64,000 nt of DNA. Origin: Chamaecyparis obtusa (taxonomy: Eukaryota > Streptophyta > Pinopsida > Cupressales > Cupressaceae). Every line of letters starts with the position of its first letter. Positions within the stretch are counted from its first letter, which is position 1. Shown here one piece after another: positions 1 to 11,276 of this stretch. The notes beneath the pieces are model-generated. The model saw only the letters and a program-made list of their open reading frames with translations, was not told where the DNA came from and searched no databases. A program made the position numbers and the translations under genes. The stretch is taken from NCBI GenBank assembly GCA_027943335.1, contig BSBK01006386.1, forward strand, positions 124,001 through 188,000. The letters are read 5' to 3'.

Positions 1-2067
1 TAGAGAAGTCTGAACAAAAGACATGAACTGTGACCTACAAGAAAATTTTCTCTTCATCAAAAGGGTACATGAATGAGACAAGGTAGCTACGGGATGGACA
101 AAATCCACAAAACTATCTAAATCAGATCAGACACAATAGTACACAAATAAGCTGAAAGAAAGAAGGGCTCTGGAACTCCAAGATTTCTCTAACAAAGCTA
201 GTATATTATACCCAATAAGAGAAATAAAGACAAGGGAAAGACCTGAGGGCATAACAAATGCCACAGAAAGCCTCTATTAAGTCTGATAAATCTATGAAAG
301 ATTACAAACTGTAAGAGTTAGAGGGTAGAACAAATGCCACAGATAACTAATAAGAAAGAAAACCTCTCTTTTACAATTGTAAACTCTGAGCTCTAAAATC
401 TCCAAAAAACTAATATATACATCTCCCTTTGCACATAGGTCGGAGTCAAACTTTTAGGGTTACATAGATTTTCATATAATAATAGAAACCCTAACTTTGT
501 CACTTCTGATCATATATGTCTCCTTGAAATATCTTGGTCGATCAGATGTATGTCTGCATGTCTTTCCAGTCACCATAACTGTGTGTAGGTGAGCCGCCTT
601 GATCCATCTACTTTGCTACAAGTTGAAAACCTCACGCTACGGCCATGACCTATCTCTACAAGTCATGCTCATCATGAATGTTCAAATATGATCCTCGCAG
701 ATATTTCCTACTTGTAACTATCCTGAAAACATCAATTCCAAGCTACCCCTTCTTTGTTTGTTCATGGTTCATCGCAACAAACCGACATGACCCCTGCAAA
801 AAGAAATTCAAAAGTTGGCCCTAACGGCTAACTAATCAAATTTTAAAACATGGTTGTCAATCACATGTTTCCTAACAAATCAAACGGTCCTCAAAATTCA
901 CCACAACAGTCAACAAGCCCCTTAAAAAGTCTACGACCACATCACCAACTTGGCAACCAAACCTCGTGTGTATCCTACCACTTGTCACTCTTTTATTTGC
1001 TTTTGACTACTTTATCAGCTTTGACATCCACCAACTGCTCTGACCACTTTTATCACTTTCAAATCGGATGGTAGTCACATGATCGCAAAGGGGAAGAACA
1101 TTCCTTTCTATCAAGCAACAACTATCAATCATGGTCACACTTTAACCACTTTGGCTTTGAATAACTGCATTGTAAGGAAGATCGACGGTTGTCTCATGAT
1201 CTCATGGAACAAGATTAAGCTTTAATAACATGTGACAACCATTGATTAAAAGGAGATTAACCCCTCTTAATCAGACACTGAAACATTAGAAAAAATAAAC
1301 CGCTTAGGACCTTAAGAAACTAGGCCCACCATGGCAGATGGCATTCGATCGCAGGTGCGCGGATAAGAAAAGCTGACGCCAGAGAATAAGTGCGCAAATG
1401 TGAAGAGGTAGAAAATGTCCAAGGGTTTCGAGACTTTGACAAAAGTAATGAAGAGGCTAAAAACATAGAGGGTTTTGGTACTGAGACAACTTTTATGAAA
1501 CCCCTGACATAATAATAGTTATTTCCTGAAGACCTTCAAACTTGAATATCTCTTTGATTTTTTTGATTAAGAACATGCAATTAGAACCGGAGCATGGTGA
1601 CACATTGAAGAACATGGGGCAAAGGGAGAAAACCATAAATCCTTGTGGATCTCCTTCGCAAGTGAAAATAGACCAAAATCATATGATAGGAAATTTTGGG
1701 TAACACTTACTATCCAAGTAATTTTTGAAATGTTTTGAGTTCATCTTGAAAGGATTTGAAAATCATTTTTCAACACTTTGTGTTCACAATTTTTCATGAT
1801 AAACATGATTCCATGTTTCACCTTCTTGATAGCAAGCTGAAAAAGGGGGGCATATAGCTACCCATGAAATTTTCCATATTCCTTTGTAAGTCCTAGGTGA
1901 TTTATGATTATTTCTAATGCATGGTTTTACAGGATGTGGTTACTAATAGTTACTTGTAGGATTTGTGTGCTATGGACTTTGATATATCCCTTTTTATTTG
2001 CTAATGTTCTTTCAACTTTATCTTTCATATGCACGTAGTGTCATATAACACCAAAGTGGGGGCTGAA
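1..2067. other. anonymous, probably retroelement internal region
   Basis: No gene could be supported here. The last part runs into a polypurine tract and an LTR start at 2068, so it is probably the decayed 3' internal region of a + strand LTR element. A second purine-rich tract (AAAAAGGGGGG) lies near 1842. Short open frames show no recognisable domain. Confidence 0.4.
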
Positions 2068-3620
2068 TGTATCATCTTAAATTAAGCACTTTTGTGCTTT
2101 ATTCTTTAATATTTTTTTAGCACCCTCCTTAGTGTATTTTCATTATACATTTGTATTATAACACTTTATAATTATATTTAATGAATATCTAAATCAAATT
2201 TAATCACTTTCTCTCTTTGGCTTGTGCAACAATAAAGGTAGGATCTAATCTCTATGCATCCTCCTCTATTTTTCTTCCAATCACAAAATTAATTTCCCTC
2301 TTGGGCCTTAGTTTGGGTAATTTTGAGATTTGAATGCATTTATGCTCAATTTTCCCACTTATCTTTCTATTTCTCCTTGAACCACTTAACACCTCTTGAA
2401 GCCCACAACTTTACCTTAAAATTTACATCTTCTTGGTATAGGTCAAACCTGGTTCAACCTATAGAAGGTATAGGTTGGACCTATTTCAACCTTTAGCTTA
2501 GTGGTTGAATTTTGGTGGGTTTTGGGCCAAATGCAAGTTGTTTTCTTTTTTCTTTCCTAGTGAGGTTGGACTTCATGAATCAAGATCCTGAAATCACTAT
2601 AAAAAATAACTCATTTGCTTCATTTTGGGATAACTAAGAAGAATTAGAATGTGTTAAGTACAAGGTGGCCATCCAGTTTGAAAAAATGAAATTGCACGGT
2701 AGAAGCCCTAATTTGATGTTATCAATTGACGCAAGAGTTGATTATTGAAGAATCCATTCAAGCATTTCAATCAAGCATTCAAGACATCATTTTCTACATC
2801 ATGGAGTTTCAAATGGATTGTGGAAATGGCTAGGTGTACTTTTTCCCTTGGGGGACTGGTATGATTTCCTTGTTATTTTTAGATCTATGTTGTGTTACTT
2901 CATATTTACATGATCACATTTACATTCATTCAAGTACATTTTGTTCAAATTTACATTCTAGGGTTTTACTCTATTTTCATATAGGTTTATATCTAGGCAT
3001 TTACTTTATTAGCTCCTTTGCATTCTAGACATACAATCTAGATACATGAGCGCTTCACAATTTATACATATCCTAAAAGCTACACATGGAGGTGGAAATC
3101 ACAAAAATGGGGGGTTGACTAAGGCAAACCCCTATATAGCCACACACACACACACACATTTTATAGATTTGTAGGTTTCAGACTGAAGATATAGCTATAG
3201 ATTTGAGAAGTTAATCAATTTAGACATTTCCAGATCCACTTTTTAATTTTGCGTTCTAACAGTATCAGGTACACTTTCAACCTATTCCTAGGGCAAAACA
3301 TAGAGTTGCAAGTTTTTGTGTTGTAGGTTATAGATTGCCAGATTCAGAAATTAGGTCATTCCAAGATTTTGATAGACAAAAAATCAGCCTCCAAATACCT
3401 TTTTCTTCTCTCATTTTGAGGTTCACACATTCCTATCTCTCTTTCTTGCATCTACTTTCATAGATCAAAATTATATATCTCTCTTTCATATCTCTTTTGG
3501 AATCAACACAAAGAAATCCAACCCTATAAGACCTAGATCCCGTGCTTGTACCCTTCCTTACTTGGTTGTACTTTCCAGATCTATCCTATAGGTGAGGGTT
3601 TCTTGATTTCAAATGTATAT
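2068..3620 (+). mobile_element. 3' LTR of a + strand gypsy-type element
   Basis: A polypurine tract (AAAGTGGGGGCTGAA, 2053-2067) is followed by TGTATCATCTTAA, the same LTR start and nearly the same tract as in the minus-strand element at 4267-9659. A second shared block, TTGACTAAGGCAAACCCC, occurs near 3111 and also (reverse complement) inside both LTRs of that element. The two are therefore related but diverged families. The right end is estimated from the LTR length of the relative and was not seen directly. Confidence 0.5.
3140..3158. repeat. (CA)n microsatellite
   Basis: About nine uninterrupted CA units inside the + strand LTR. Confidence 0.9.
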
Positions 3621-4029
3621 GTGTGAAGAAGAAATTTACCATTGATAGAAATTTCACCATATACATGGACAAATGAGGAATGGAGTTAGATTTTTCATAA
3701 TCTTGCAATTGAGTTGGAGATACTTATTACCCCTACTAAAGGAAAGAGAGATCCAAAAGACAAATAAGGACCATAAGAATAATAAAAGGCATATGAGAAA
3801 ATATGAAAGGCACCTACTAGATATCTATAGAGGCATCATTTTGAAGATATGAACATTGGAAATAGAGATAAACTTATTTAAATAGGGTGAATATTTGGCA
3901 AGATAGATGAACAAACAAAATATTTTTTTTCTATCTGAGGTAAAATTGAAAAATTGTGTAGAAGAAAGTAAGGATGAGATTTAAATAAAATCTATAAAGG
4001 AATGAGTGGATTAGATAGAGAAAAATCAA

Positions 4030-4266
4030 ACTTTGGAATTGGTTCCCATACTGGTGGATACAAATATAATTGGAACCAAGTGGGTGTTTTGGAAAAAGAT
4101 GAATGAATATGGACATGTTACAAGAAACAAGGCAAGACTAGTACGTAAAGACTACACTCAAATTTAAGGAACAAATATTGAGGAGAATTTTTCATTGGCA
4201 ACTAGAATATAAGCTATTAAAATATTTATTTCTTTTTCTTCTTATAACTATTTCAAAGTATATCAT
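4030..4266 (+). pseudogene. copia reverse transcriptase, N-terminal part (broken)
   Basis: This reads as the N-terminal half of a Ty1/copia reverse transcriptase. TKWVF, then NEYGHV, RNKARLV, and a degenerate form of the usual block around EGIDFEETF are visible in one frame, with two in-frame stops (TAA near 4165 and near 4212). The frame runs up to the target site ATCAT, where the gypsy element starts, and resumes in frame at 9665. Integrase and gag were not found upstream, so the copia copy is 5'-truncated. In life this enzyme copies element RNA in cytoplasmic virus-like particles; this copy cannot. Confidence 0.75.
4262..4266. repeat. target site duplication ATCAT (left copy)
   Basis: ATCAT abuts the TG end of the gypsy LTR at 4267. 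The identical 5 bp follow the CA end at 9659. Five bp is the usual length for LTR-retroelement integrases. Confidence 0.85.
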
Positions 4267-4906
4267 TGTAAGATATAAAATAGGCGGTGGGGCTCTAAAA
4301 CAATGGTTTGAACATAAAAGAGACCCCAAAACCAATATTTTACACATACATGAAATTTTAATGATATGTGAAGTAAATATAGATGACTAATATTGAAATG
4401 AATAAATAAAGGTATTGACCTCTGAAAAAGAATTAGTTGAAAACCTTGTTAGATGGTCTCAAAAATAGTTGATTTTTGCTATACTAAACCAAAATTGCAA
4501 GATCTACAAAACCCAAAAATATTTTTCTTTTATGAGAAAGTTTGACCTTGACCTCATGACTGGGGTAAGATCTTACCCTGAGGCACAATCTTACCCCTTT
4601 ATTTCTGACCTTGACCTGCACTGCTCCGATGGAAATTTTGTTTGCGAATCTTGAAAGTTTGACAAAAAGGGTATCCAGATTTGCACTAATATTCACCATC
4701 CTACACTTGTACCTGCAAGAAAAATGGTTTTTTTTGTTTGGGGGGAGGGATTTGCCTTAGTCAAACCCCAATTTAGGAATTAAACTTTAAATTGAATTGA
4801 AATTTCTAGAATAAACAAAGTAAATGGAACAAGTCAAACCCCAAACCACCTACTCGGAGGGCTAAACATTCTTAACATGGAAGTGCTTCCATTTTAAGAT
4901 GATGCA
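4267..4906 (-). repeat. 3' LTR of the gypsy element, internally deleted
   Basis: Matches 8304-9659 at both ends but lacks about 715 bp in the middle: the match jumps near 4828-4841 to the sequence found at about 9593 in the other LTR. It holds the perfect palindrome GGGTAAGATCTTACCC (4563-4578), also present in the 5' LTR. Confidence 0.8.
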
Positions 4907-4924
4907 TTAAGCCCCCACTTTAGC
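4907..4924 (-). promoter_or_regulatory. polypurine tract of the gypsy element
   Basis: On the minus strand AAAGTGGGGGCTTAA lies directly before the 3' LTR start TGCATCATC. This is the plus-strand priming site of LTR elements. Confidence 0.75.
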
Positions 4925-5319
4925 AAGAGCATGGACTCGATGCAAACTCTTGGTAAAGGAGATCATAAAGAAAAATATAATCTTATTGAAATCAAAGGGA
5001 CAAAGGAATCCTTAAGCCCGCAGGGACTCGAGTCTTCATCAACTCCAAGATTGCAATAAGAGAGACATCACTAGAAAAAAAAGAGAGAAAAGGAGAGAGA
5101 GGAGTGGCTAGCTCTCCCAGTAAGATGTGTGTATCTCACTGTGAACCACAAAAAAAGATAGGATGGCCCACCAAGAAAATACTTGATAGTCACCCCATAA
5201 ATTTGTGCACCTTTTGGCGGCTTTGTGCATGTATGTAGTGCATCTTCTAAGGGATTTTTATGAAGTACCCATGGATCCATATCTTCATATCACCATAGAA
5301 TACATTTGTAAAATGCATA

Positions 5320-5517
5320 TCTCTTTAGGATTTAGCAACTTATGTGTGTTACCTTCCAAGGATTTATCATATTTGAAATTGGAAATGTGTTTCTCTTAAG
5401 GATTTAGTAACTTATGTGCATTACCTTTTGAGGATTTAGCATATTTGAAATTGGAAATGTGTGTCTCTTTAGGATTTAGCAACTTATGTGCATTACCTTC
5501 TGAGGATTTAGCATGTT
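5320..5517. repeat. 72-bp tandem repeat, about 2.7 copies
   Basis: GGATTTAG(C/T)AACTTATGTG recurs at about 5328, 5400 and 5472 (period 72) with only a few substitutions. It lies in the non-coding interior of the gypsy element, between the coding part and the 3' LTR. Confidence 0.8.
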
Positions 5518-6130
5518 GCAAAACAAAAGGTTAGAACAAAAATACATAATATAGAACGAGGGAGACCGTATATATGCCCCCCTCCTTAAGATGGAAAAAT
5601 ACATTCCATTTTGACATGTTAAAGAAAGAAAAGAACAAGGATAAAGCCTTCTTCAACATCAAGACAATATCCATAGACAACACCCAGTCCAAGCCAAGAA
5701 GGTCACAACTCCTATGAGGCCATGAAAGGGACGAATGCAAAGAGATATTATGCAAGAATGGAGAAATTAACCCTTGTGAGGGATAACACACTATTCAGCT
5801 TCCAAGGCGAGAGATTTATCAACCATGGAAACCCAATATCAAATATTGAAATAGGTTATGATGAAGGACATAGATCCTCAATGCAAACCAATTTTTTTTT
5901 ATGTATGATTGGATATCACATAATAGATAGATACTTCTTAACCAAGGGAAAATAGGTGAATCCCAGAAAGACATAAAAGAAGGAAATGACATCCTTGCCC
6001 CCCAAGCATAGGAACACAGATGGAAGGGGACCTATTATATCACTTGCAACACGATACAATACAACAAGCCCCGAAGGATTAGGCTAACATTGTTTACATA
6101 ATGTGGAGATCTATAATAGGAACATAAATA

Positions 6131-6560
6131 TTATTTAGAGAAAACATGATTGAAATACAACTCATTGCCACATGATATATAAATAATCTTACTATCAATG
6201 AGTTGCCTAATCTTATAATGTAAAGCTCGACATTCATTAGTAGAGTGATCATGAAATCTATGATATAAACAAAAAGGAAGAGTCTTCAAGTGCGGTCTAC
6301 GTTTCTTTTTGCGTTTAGGTCTAGTAATCATCTAAGCACGAAGGAGTTTAGGCAAAATAACTTCTTGGTCAAATTCCTTCATAGGTTCATCATGTTTTGA
6401 AGTGTTATTTGAGATGTTGCTAACATTGATTTTTTGTTGAGGATTAAATCCCAGTCCATAAGAATGCTCATTCCCCCTAGTGTGTAAGGGCATTTGAATT
6501 CCCTATTTATTCTTACCACATCCTTGACCATTAAATCCTTGTTTAACTAGGAAATGATAA
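6131..6560 (-). pseudogene. gypsy polyprotein: G-patch-like and zinc-knuckle-like part
   Basis: Downstream of the protease and in its frame, the minus strand first reads a glycine-rich stretch (GFNGQGCGKN, later GLGFNP) resembling the G-patch found after proteases of some retroelements. A basic patch (PKRKKKRRP) follows, then C-L-Y-H-x4-H-x4-C, which resembles the CxxH...H...C knuckle of plant gypsy gag proteins. Several stops interrupt the region. G-patches bind RNA and can support reverse transcription; knuckles bind element RNA. The assignment is by motif shape only. Confidence 0.5.
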
Positions 6561-6706
6561 CCAAGACCATAACAAGAAGTCATATCAAAAGGTGTCAATG
6601 GAACTTCAGTAATCAGTATGTCATCATTAGTAGGTTTGGTAGGTTCATTGTTTATAGAAGCAGCGACAAAGTTATTATGAAGGGTATTAGAAGTAGAAGT
6701 AAAAAC

Positions 6707-7258
6707 TCATTGTTCAAACTCTCTTTGTTGCTTCATAAAATCAAGATCAGAAACCTTATACTCTCTAATGAAGGTAGGATTAAAATCCAAGGTTCCCCAA
6801 TCATTGCCAGGAAGAGCATTAGAGGAAGAAGGATTATTATTAGGAATAGGATTAGTGTAGGTTTGAATATTCAAACAAGGATTAGGCACATCATCCGCAT
6901 GAAGTGTATACATCATGTTGTTGTGAATAAACTTGACTTTACGATGAAGGGTGGAAGGAACATCATGCATCTCATGCAACCAAGGTCTACCCAAAAGAAG
7001 GTTATAATTGAGAGGTACAGGCATAACATGAATATGTGTATTCAAGATGACATAACCTACTTTGATAGGTAAGGTAATGATGCCTAAAGTGTTCTTAGCA
7101 ATGTTATCAAAGCCATGTATAGGAACATTGTCAAGTTGAATAGTTGAAAGATCATATTTAATCGCTTTGAGCATGTCCATGCTAAAAATATTAAGCAAAG
7201 ATCCATTATCAATAAAGCTCCTATGAATGATACTTTTATTGATAGTAACAACAACCAT
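6707..7258 (-). pseudogene. retroviral-type aspartic protease (gypsy)
   Basis: About 183 codons in one frame. FIDNGSLLNI carries the catalytic Asp of a retropepsin-like protease (usual D-S/T/G-G), followed by hydrophobic strands, an HGF flap region and LLLGRPWLHEM, the LLGRPWL block typical of plant gypsy proteases. Such enzymes cut the Gag-Pol precursor. A stop (TGA at 6707) ends the stretch and others lie upstream near 7277 and 7349, so the polyprotein is dead. The neighbours in the same frame are gag-like (7349-8146) and the G-patch/knuckle part. Confidence 0.7.
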
Positions 7259-7348
7259 AAGAGCATCATATTGATTCTAAACTTCTTTAGAAGGTAAATC
7301 CTTTTGAGTAAATACAATGTCAGGAGGACACGGGGTAGCATGCATGCA

Positions 7349-8146
7349 TCATAAGAAGTTATTGATGTTCTCTTGATTAGGAGGTGGAGTGGGAAGATTT
7401 GCTAGAGCTTTTTGCAAGGCTTCATAGTAGGTAGGTGAAGTTTGAAGAAGCTCCCATAAAGAAATCTTGGCAGGAGTATTTTGCAATTGGTTTATCAAAT
7501 CATACTCCTTGCTAGGAAGTTGAGGTGGAGGAGGAAGAATAGGTTGAGAAGGTGGTAAAGAAGTAGAAACCACCAGATTAGGTTGAAGGTTATTCCTTGT
7601 ACAGTATGTGTGAGCTATCAAATATTGGTCATTGAAAGACTCTAAAGACTCCATATGTTTACCTTTGATAGTAATGCGAGGACAACCTTTGACAGTCAAC
7701 AAGGGTTTCAAAAAAACCATATTAGTTGTCTCAACACTACAAATAGATTCACAAGAAGTAAGAAAAGAAGACATCCTAGGAGGAGATGAGGTAGGATCTT
7801 GATTCTCCATAAGATCATCACTAATAGGGAGAACATTAAGTGAATTTATATCATTCTTTGCTAATTCCTCATCACTAGAAGGAATCCCAAATGGAGGTAA
7901 AGCATCTATAATGTCATCTTCTTTCACTAAAATATCTGCATAAGGGTAGTGTGGTTTAGAAAAAGAGTCATCATAAATTAATAAATCACCCTCTTGTATC
8001 AAAGCTTCTTCACGAGGAGGGGATACATCAATGTCTTTATCCAAGGGATCATTCACAATGATTTCACAAGGAAGAGAAAAGTCAACATCCCCATCCAAAG
8101 GTTCAATAAAGCACTTGAAAAACACTTGAGATAACTTGTGCAACAT
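7349..8146 (-). pseudogene. gag-like N-terminal region of the gypsy element
   Basis: Some 265 codons without a stop, starting just inside the 5' LTR and primer-site region. The first half is acidic (many D and E, with PPREEA and SSDEEL). The second half is proline-rich and ends in a block (ISLWELLQTSPTYYEALQKA) of the type that precedes the protease in plant gypsy polyproteins. It shares the frame of the protease. I see no capsid domain that I can name. Ends at TGA (7349-7351). Confidence 0.6.
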
Positions 8147-8303
8147 GATAACTAATAAAGAAATGCATAGAAAATAGATCTAGATATATCCAAATGCATT
8201 CAAATGAAATTTATAAGTGTGAAAAGGGAATCGAACACCATAAACAAAATAGGGCATCTAATTCCACAAAAGATAGGGGGTAAGCTTGTTGGGTTTACCA
8301 AAA

Positions 8304-9659
8304 TATAAGATATAAAATAGGTAGTAGGGTCCTAGAACAATGGTTTGAACATAAAAGAGACCCCAAAACCAATATTTTATACATACATGAAATCATAATG
8401 ACATGGGAAGTAAATATAGATGACTAATATGAAATGAAGAAATAAAGGTACTTACCTCTGAAAAAGAATCGACTGTAAACCTTGTCAGATGGTCTTAGAA
8501 ACTATTGATTTTTGCGCTCTTGAATCAAAACTGCAAGATCTACAAAACCTAGAAATATTTTTCTTTTCTAAGAAAGGTCAACCTTGACCTTAGGACCGGG
8601 GTAAGATCTTACCCCAAGGCACAATCTTACCCCTTTATCTCCAACCTTGACCTGCACTACTCTAATGGAAATTTTGTTTGTGGATCCTGAAAGTTCAGCA
8701 AAAAGGGTATCCAAATCTGTACTGATATTTGTCGTCCCGCACCTGTACCTACAAGAAAAATGGTTTTTTTTGTTTGGGGGGAGGGGTTTGCCTTAGTCAA
8801 ACCCCAATTTAGGAATTAACCTTGAAATTGAATTGAAATTACTGGAATAAACAAAGTAAATGGAAAAATTCACCTTTCTTATCTTGAAACCCTTGTGGAG
8901 GATTTGAATCCTTGAATCCATAAGTATGGATGCTCCAAATGAATTTATAATAGGATGTAGGATGTCTCAAATCAATTGTCTTTAGATCTTCACTACCAAT
9001 CTTGAATGGATCTTGAATTAGGAAGAGGCTTGAATAGAAATGGATGGATGCATCTTCAACAAGAGAACTCCATAGAGCTTGAATCCCTCAATGGCTACCA
9101 ATGGATCTCCTTAATTAATTGAATACTTGAATTCTTGAAGTCTTGAATGCTTGAATGCTTCCAAAACTTCATAGAGAGATCTTGCTCTTGATAATGGATG
9201 GAGAAAATGAGAGAGGAATCTCATCCTTTTATAGAGATCTAGGGAACAAACTCCTAGAGATGCCGACATATGAGAAATAAATTCCATTGGGCCCTTACCC
9301 CTAGAAATGGACCTAGATTAAATGTAATTTAAGATTTTACCATTTTGGAGACCAAAACAGCCAATTCTTTCCAAAACCTGACATCTGGAAATCATGGAAC
9401 CTTGAAATTTGGACCTTGGGTCAAGGTCAAGGTCAACCTTGACCTAAAAGGTTGACCTTGACCCTGAGGTCACAAATCTTAGGATCTCAGTCCAAAATGC
9501 TAGAAAAATGTAGAAAGAAATTGAAAAGGGGCAAAATTAGGAGAAAAAAGCCAGATCTAAGCCGAGGACCCATTCAAGGCACTTGACATGAGCCCAAACC
9601 ACCTACTCGGAGGGCTAAACATTCTTAACATGGAAGTTCTTCCATTTTAAGATGATACA
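8304..9659 (-). repeat. 5' LTR of the gypsy element
   Basis: 1356 bp. The outer end is CA at 9659 (TGTATCATC on the minus strand). The inner end starts TATAAGATATAAAATAGG where the other LTR has TGTAAGATATAAAATAGG, so the terminal G has changed to A. Contains an 18-bp perfect palindrome at 8598-8615 and a long inverted repeat of AGGTCA units at 9425-9463. Confidence 0.8.
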
Positions 9660-9664
9660 ATCAT
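9660..9664. repeat. target site duplication ATCAT (right copy)
   Basis: Second copy of the 5-bp duplication. The copia reading frame continues directly after it. Confidence 0.85.
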
Positions 9665-10956
9665 ATATATGTCAAGTTTTCATTTATGAAAGGAGAATAA
9701 TAAGATGGAGTCTACATTGAGCAACTAGATAGTTTCAAATTATCAAAATATCTGTAGATGGTTTGCAGACTTAAGAAATCTCTCTATGGGATCGATCTAG
9801 CTCCTAGAGCTTAGTATTATAGATTGGACAATTATTTTATACAATAATTTTTAGGAAAGGTACAAAAGACATCAATCTTTACTGTAAAATTGAAAATGAT
9901 AGGTTGTTGATTGTGATAGTATATGTTGATGATATTACATTAGTGGAGATGAAAATCTTTACAAGAAGTTTTCTAAAGAGATGCAAAAGAATTTGAGATG
10001 TATATGATTAGTGAGATATCATTCTTAATTGGTCTTCAAGAAACTTAGAAAGAAATGAAATTTTCATATCTCAATCCAAGTATATCCAAAAAATGTTGAA
10101 AAATATTGAGGAGGAATCTAAACTAGTTGTAACCCCCATAACTATTGGTTGTCACTTGATAAAAGATGATGAATCTCCAAGAGTTTATCATATGAGTTTT
10201 ATATCATATGAGTTTTATATCATATGAGTTTTATCATATGAGTTTTATATCTATATGATAGGAGGAATATTGTATTTGACTACCTAAGACAAAACATTAT
10301 GCATGCAATTTTTTTGGCCACCAGATATCAAGCTAATCCCAAGAAGTTTCATGAGATGATAGTAAAAAAGATATTTAGATTTTGGACTATGGTAAAAATG
10401 AGATAATGAGTTCTATATAAATGCATTTACTAATATTTATTGGGCCATATGTGCAAAAGATAAAATAAGTACAAGTGGTGGTGAATTGATCTTGAGAGAC
10501 ATACTAGTATCTTGGACAAATAAAAGATTGGATTCAATTTCATTATCTACTGTAAAGGAATAATATATTGTAGAAACATCATGTTGTACTTAGAAAATGT
10601 AGATGAAACAAACTCTTAATGATATGAAGATAATCTATGATGAATCTATTCCAATGATGTGTGATAACATAAGACCTATCAATATTTCAAAGAATATGGT
10701 AATGCATTTAAATTAAAAAAACATTTCTATTCAGTATCACTTCTTGAGAGACAAAGTTGCTGAGAAGGAAGTCCAATTGGAATATATACCTACTAAGGAA
10801 CAAATTGTAGATATGTTTACTAAGGAATTGAAGAAATATACTTTTGAGTATCTCTGGGATAGGTTGGCAGTTATTGGCCCTCCTTTTTCAAACTATATGC
10901 ATAAGAGAGATGCATATTTCCAAATGGAGAACTACTATCTATATTATGTCTCCTAA
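9665..10956 (+). pseudogene. copia reverse transcriptase C-terminus and RNase H (broken)
   Basis: Continuation of the copia gene interrupted at 4266: VYIEQLD, then SLYG with a degenerate LAPRA block (usual LKQAPRAW), a decayed catalytic region near 9930 (ATGTTGATGATATT, YVDDI type), and an RNase H tail at 10744-10956. The tail contains RDKVAEKEVQLEY and PTKEQIVDMFTK, the typical copia C-terminal block. Many stops and frameshifts are present. A slippage-type repeat at 10186-10252 lies inside. Confidence 0.75.
10186..10252. repeat. about 18-bp tandem repeat within copia
   Basis: TATCATATGAGTTTTA is repeated about four times. It interrupts the polymerase-to-RNase H region and is not part of the family pattern, so it is probably replication slippage in the dead copy. 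Confidence 0.85.
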
Positions 10957-11276
10957 AATGATGTGATTGTTTCTCTTAGGTTAGTGGTGAAGGTTGAGTT
11001 AACTTGATTGTAGGAAAAGTACCCTAGAGATATGTCTTCCCTGATAAGGGGAGAAGTGTTCTTAAAAATGTTATGTCTAGAAGAGTGAGAGGTACAAAAT
11101 TAAGAAAAGAAGTACATAGAAGAGTTTTCCCCAAAAGGGAGAGTGATACCTTCAAAAGATCTTTCACCTTTTGCACTCTTTTTCCTTAATGTTAAAGAGG
11201 GAGAGAAAAATAGACAAAGAAGAGAAAATAAAAATGCTTTATTTTTGGTGTTTCCATTAATGAAAAAGGGGGAGAT

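Larger units (their letters stand above)
4267..9659 (-). mobile_element. nested gypsy-type LTR element lacking RT/integrase
   Basis: A complete 5393-bp insertion in the minus orientation, bounded by TG at 4267 and CA at 9659 and flanked by ATCAT on both sides. Minus-strand order: 5' LTR (9659-8304), primer-site-like TGGTAAACCCAAC, a gag-like region, an aspartic protease, a G-patch-like stretch, a zinc-knuckle-like motif, about 1.2 kb of non-coding DNA, a polypurine tract and a shortened 3' LTR (4906-4267). I find no reverse transcriptase, RNase H or integrase in the 3.4-kb interior, so it probably depended on a partner element. All coding from 8146 to 6131 stays in one frame but has several stops. 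Confidence 0.8.

Noticed and set aside
850..1074. 74-codon open frame (+)
   Set aside because: Low-complexity composition and no domain; expected by chance at this length.
6554..7072. 172-codon open frame on + strand
   Set aside because: It is antisense to the gypsy protease region, whose motifs are clear on the minus strand.
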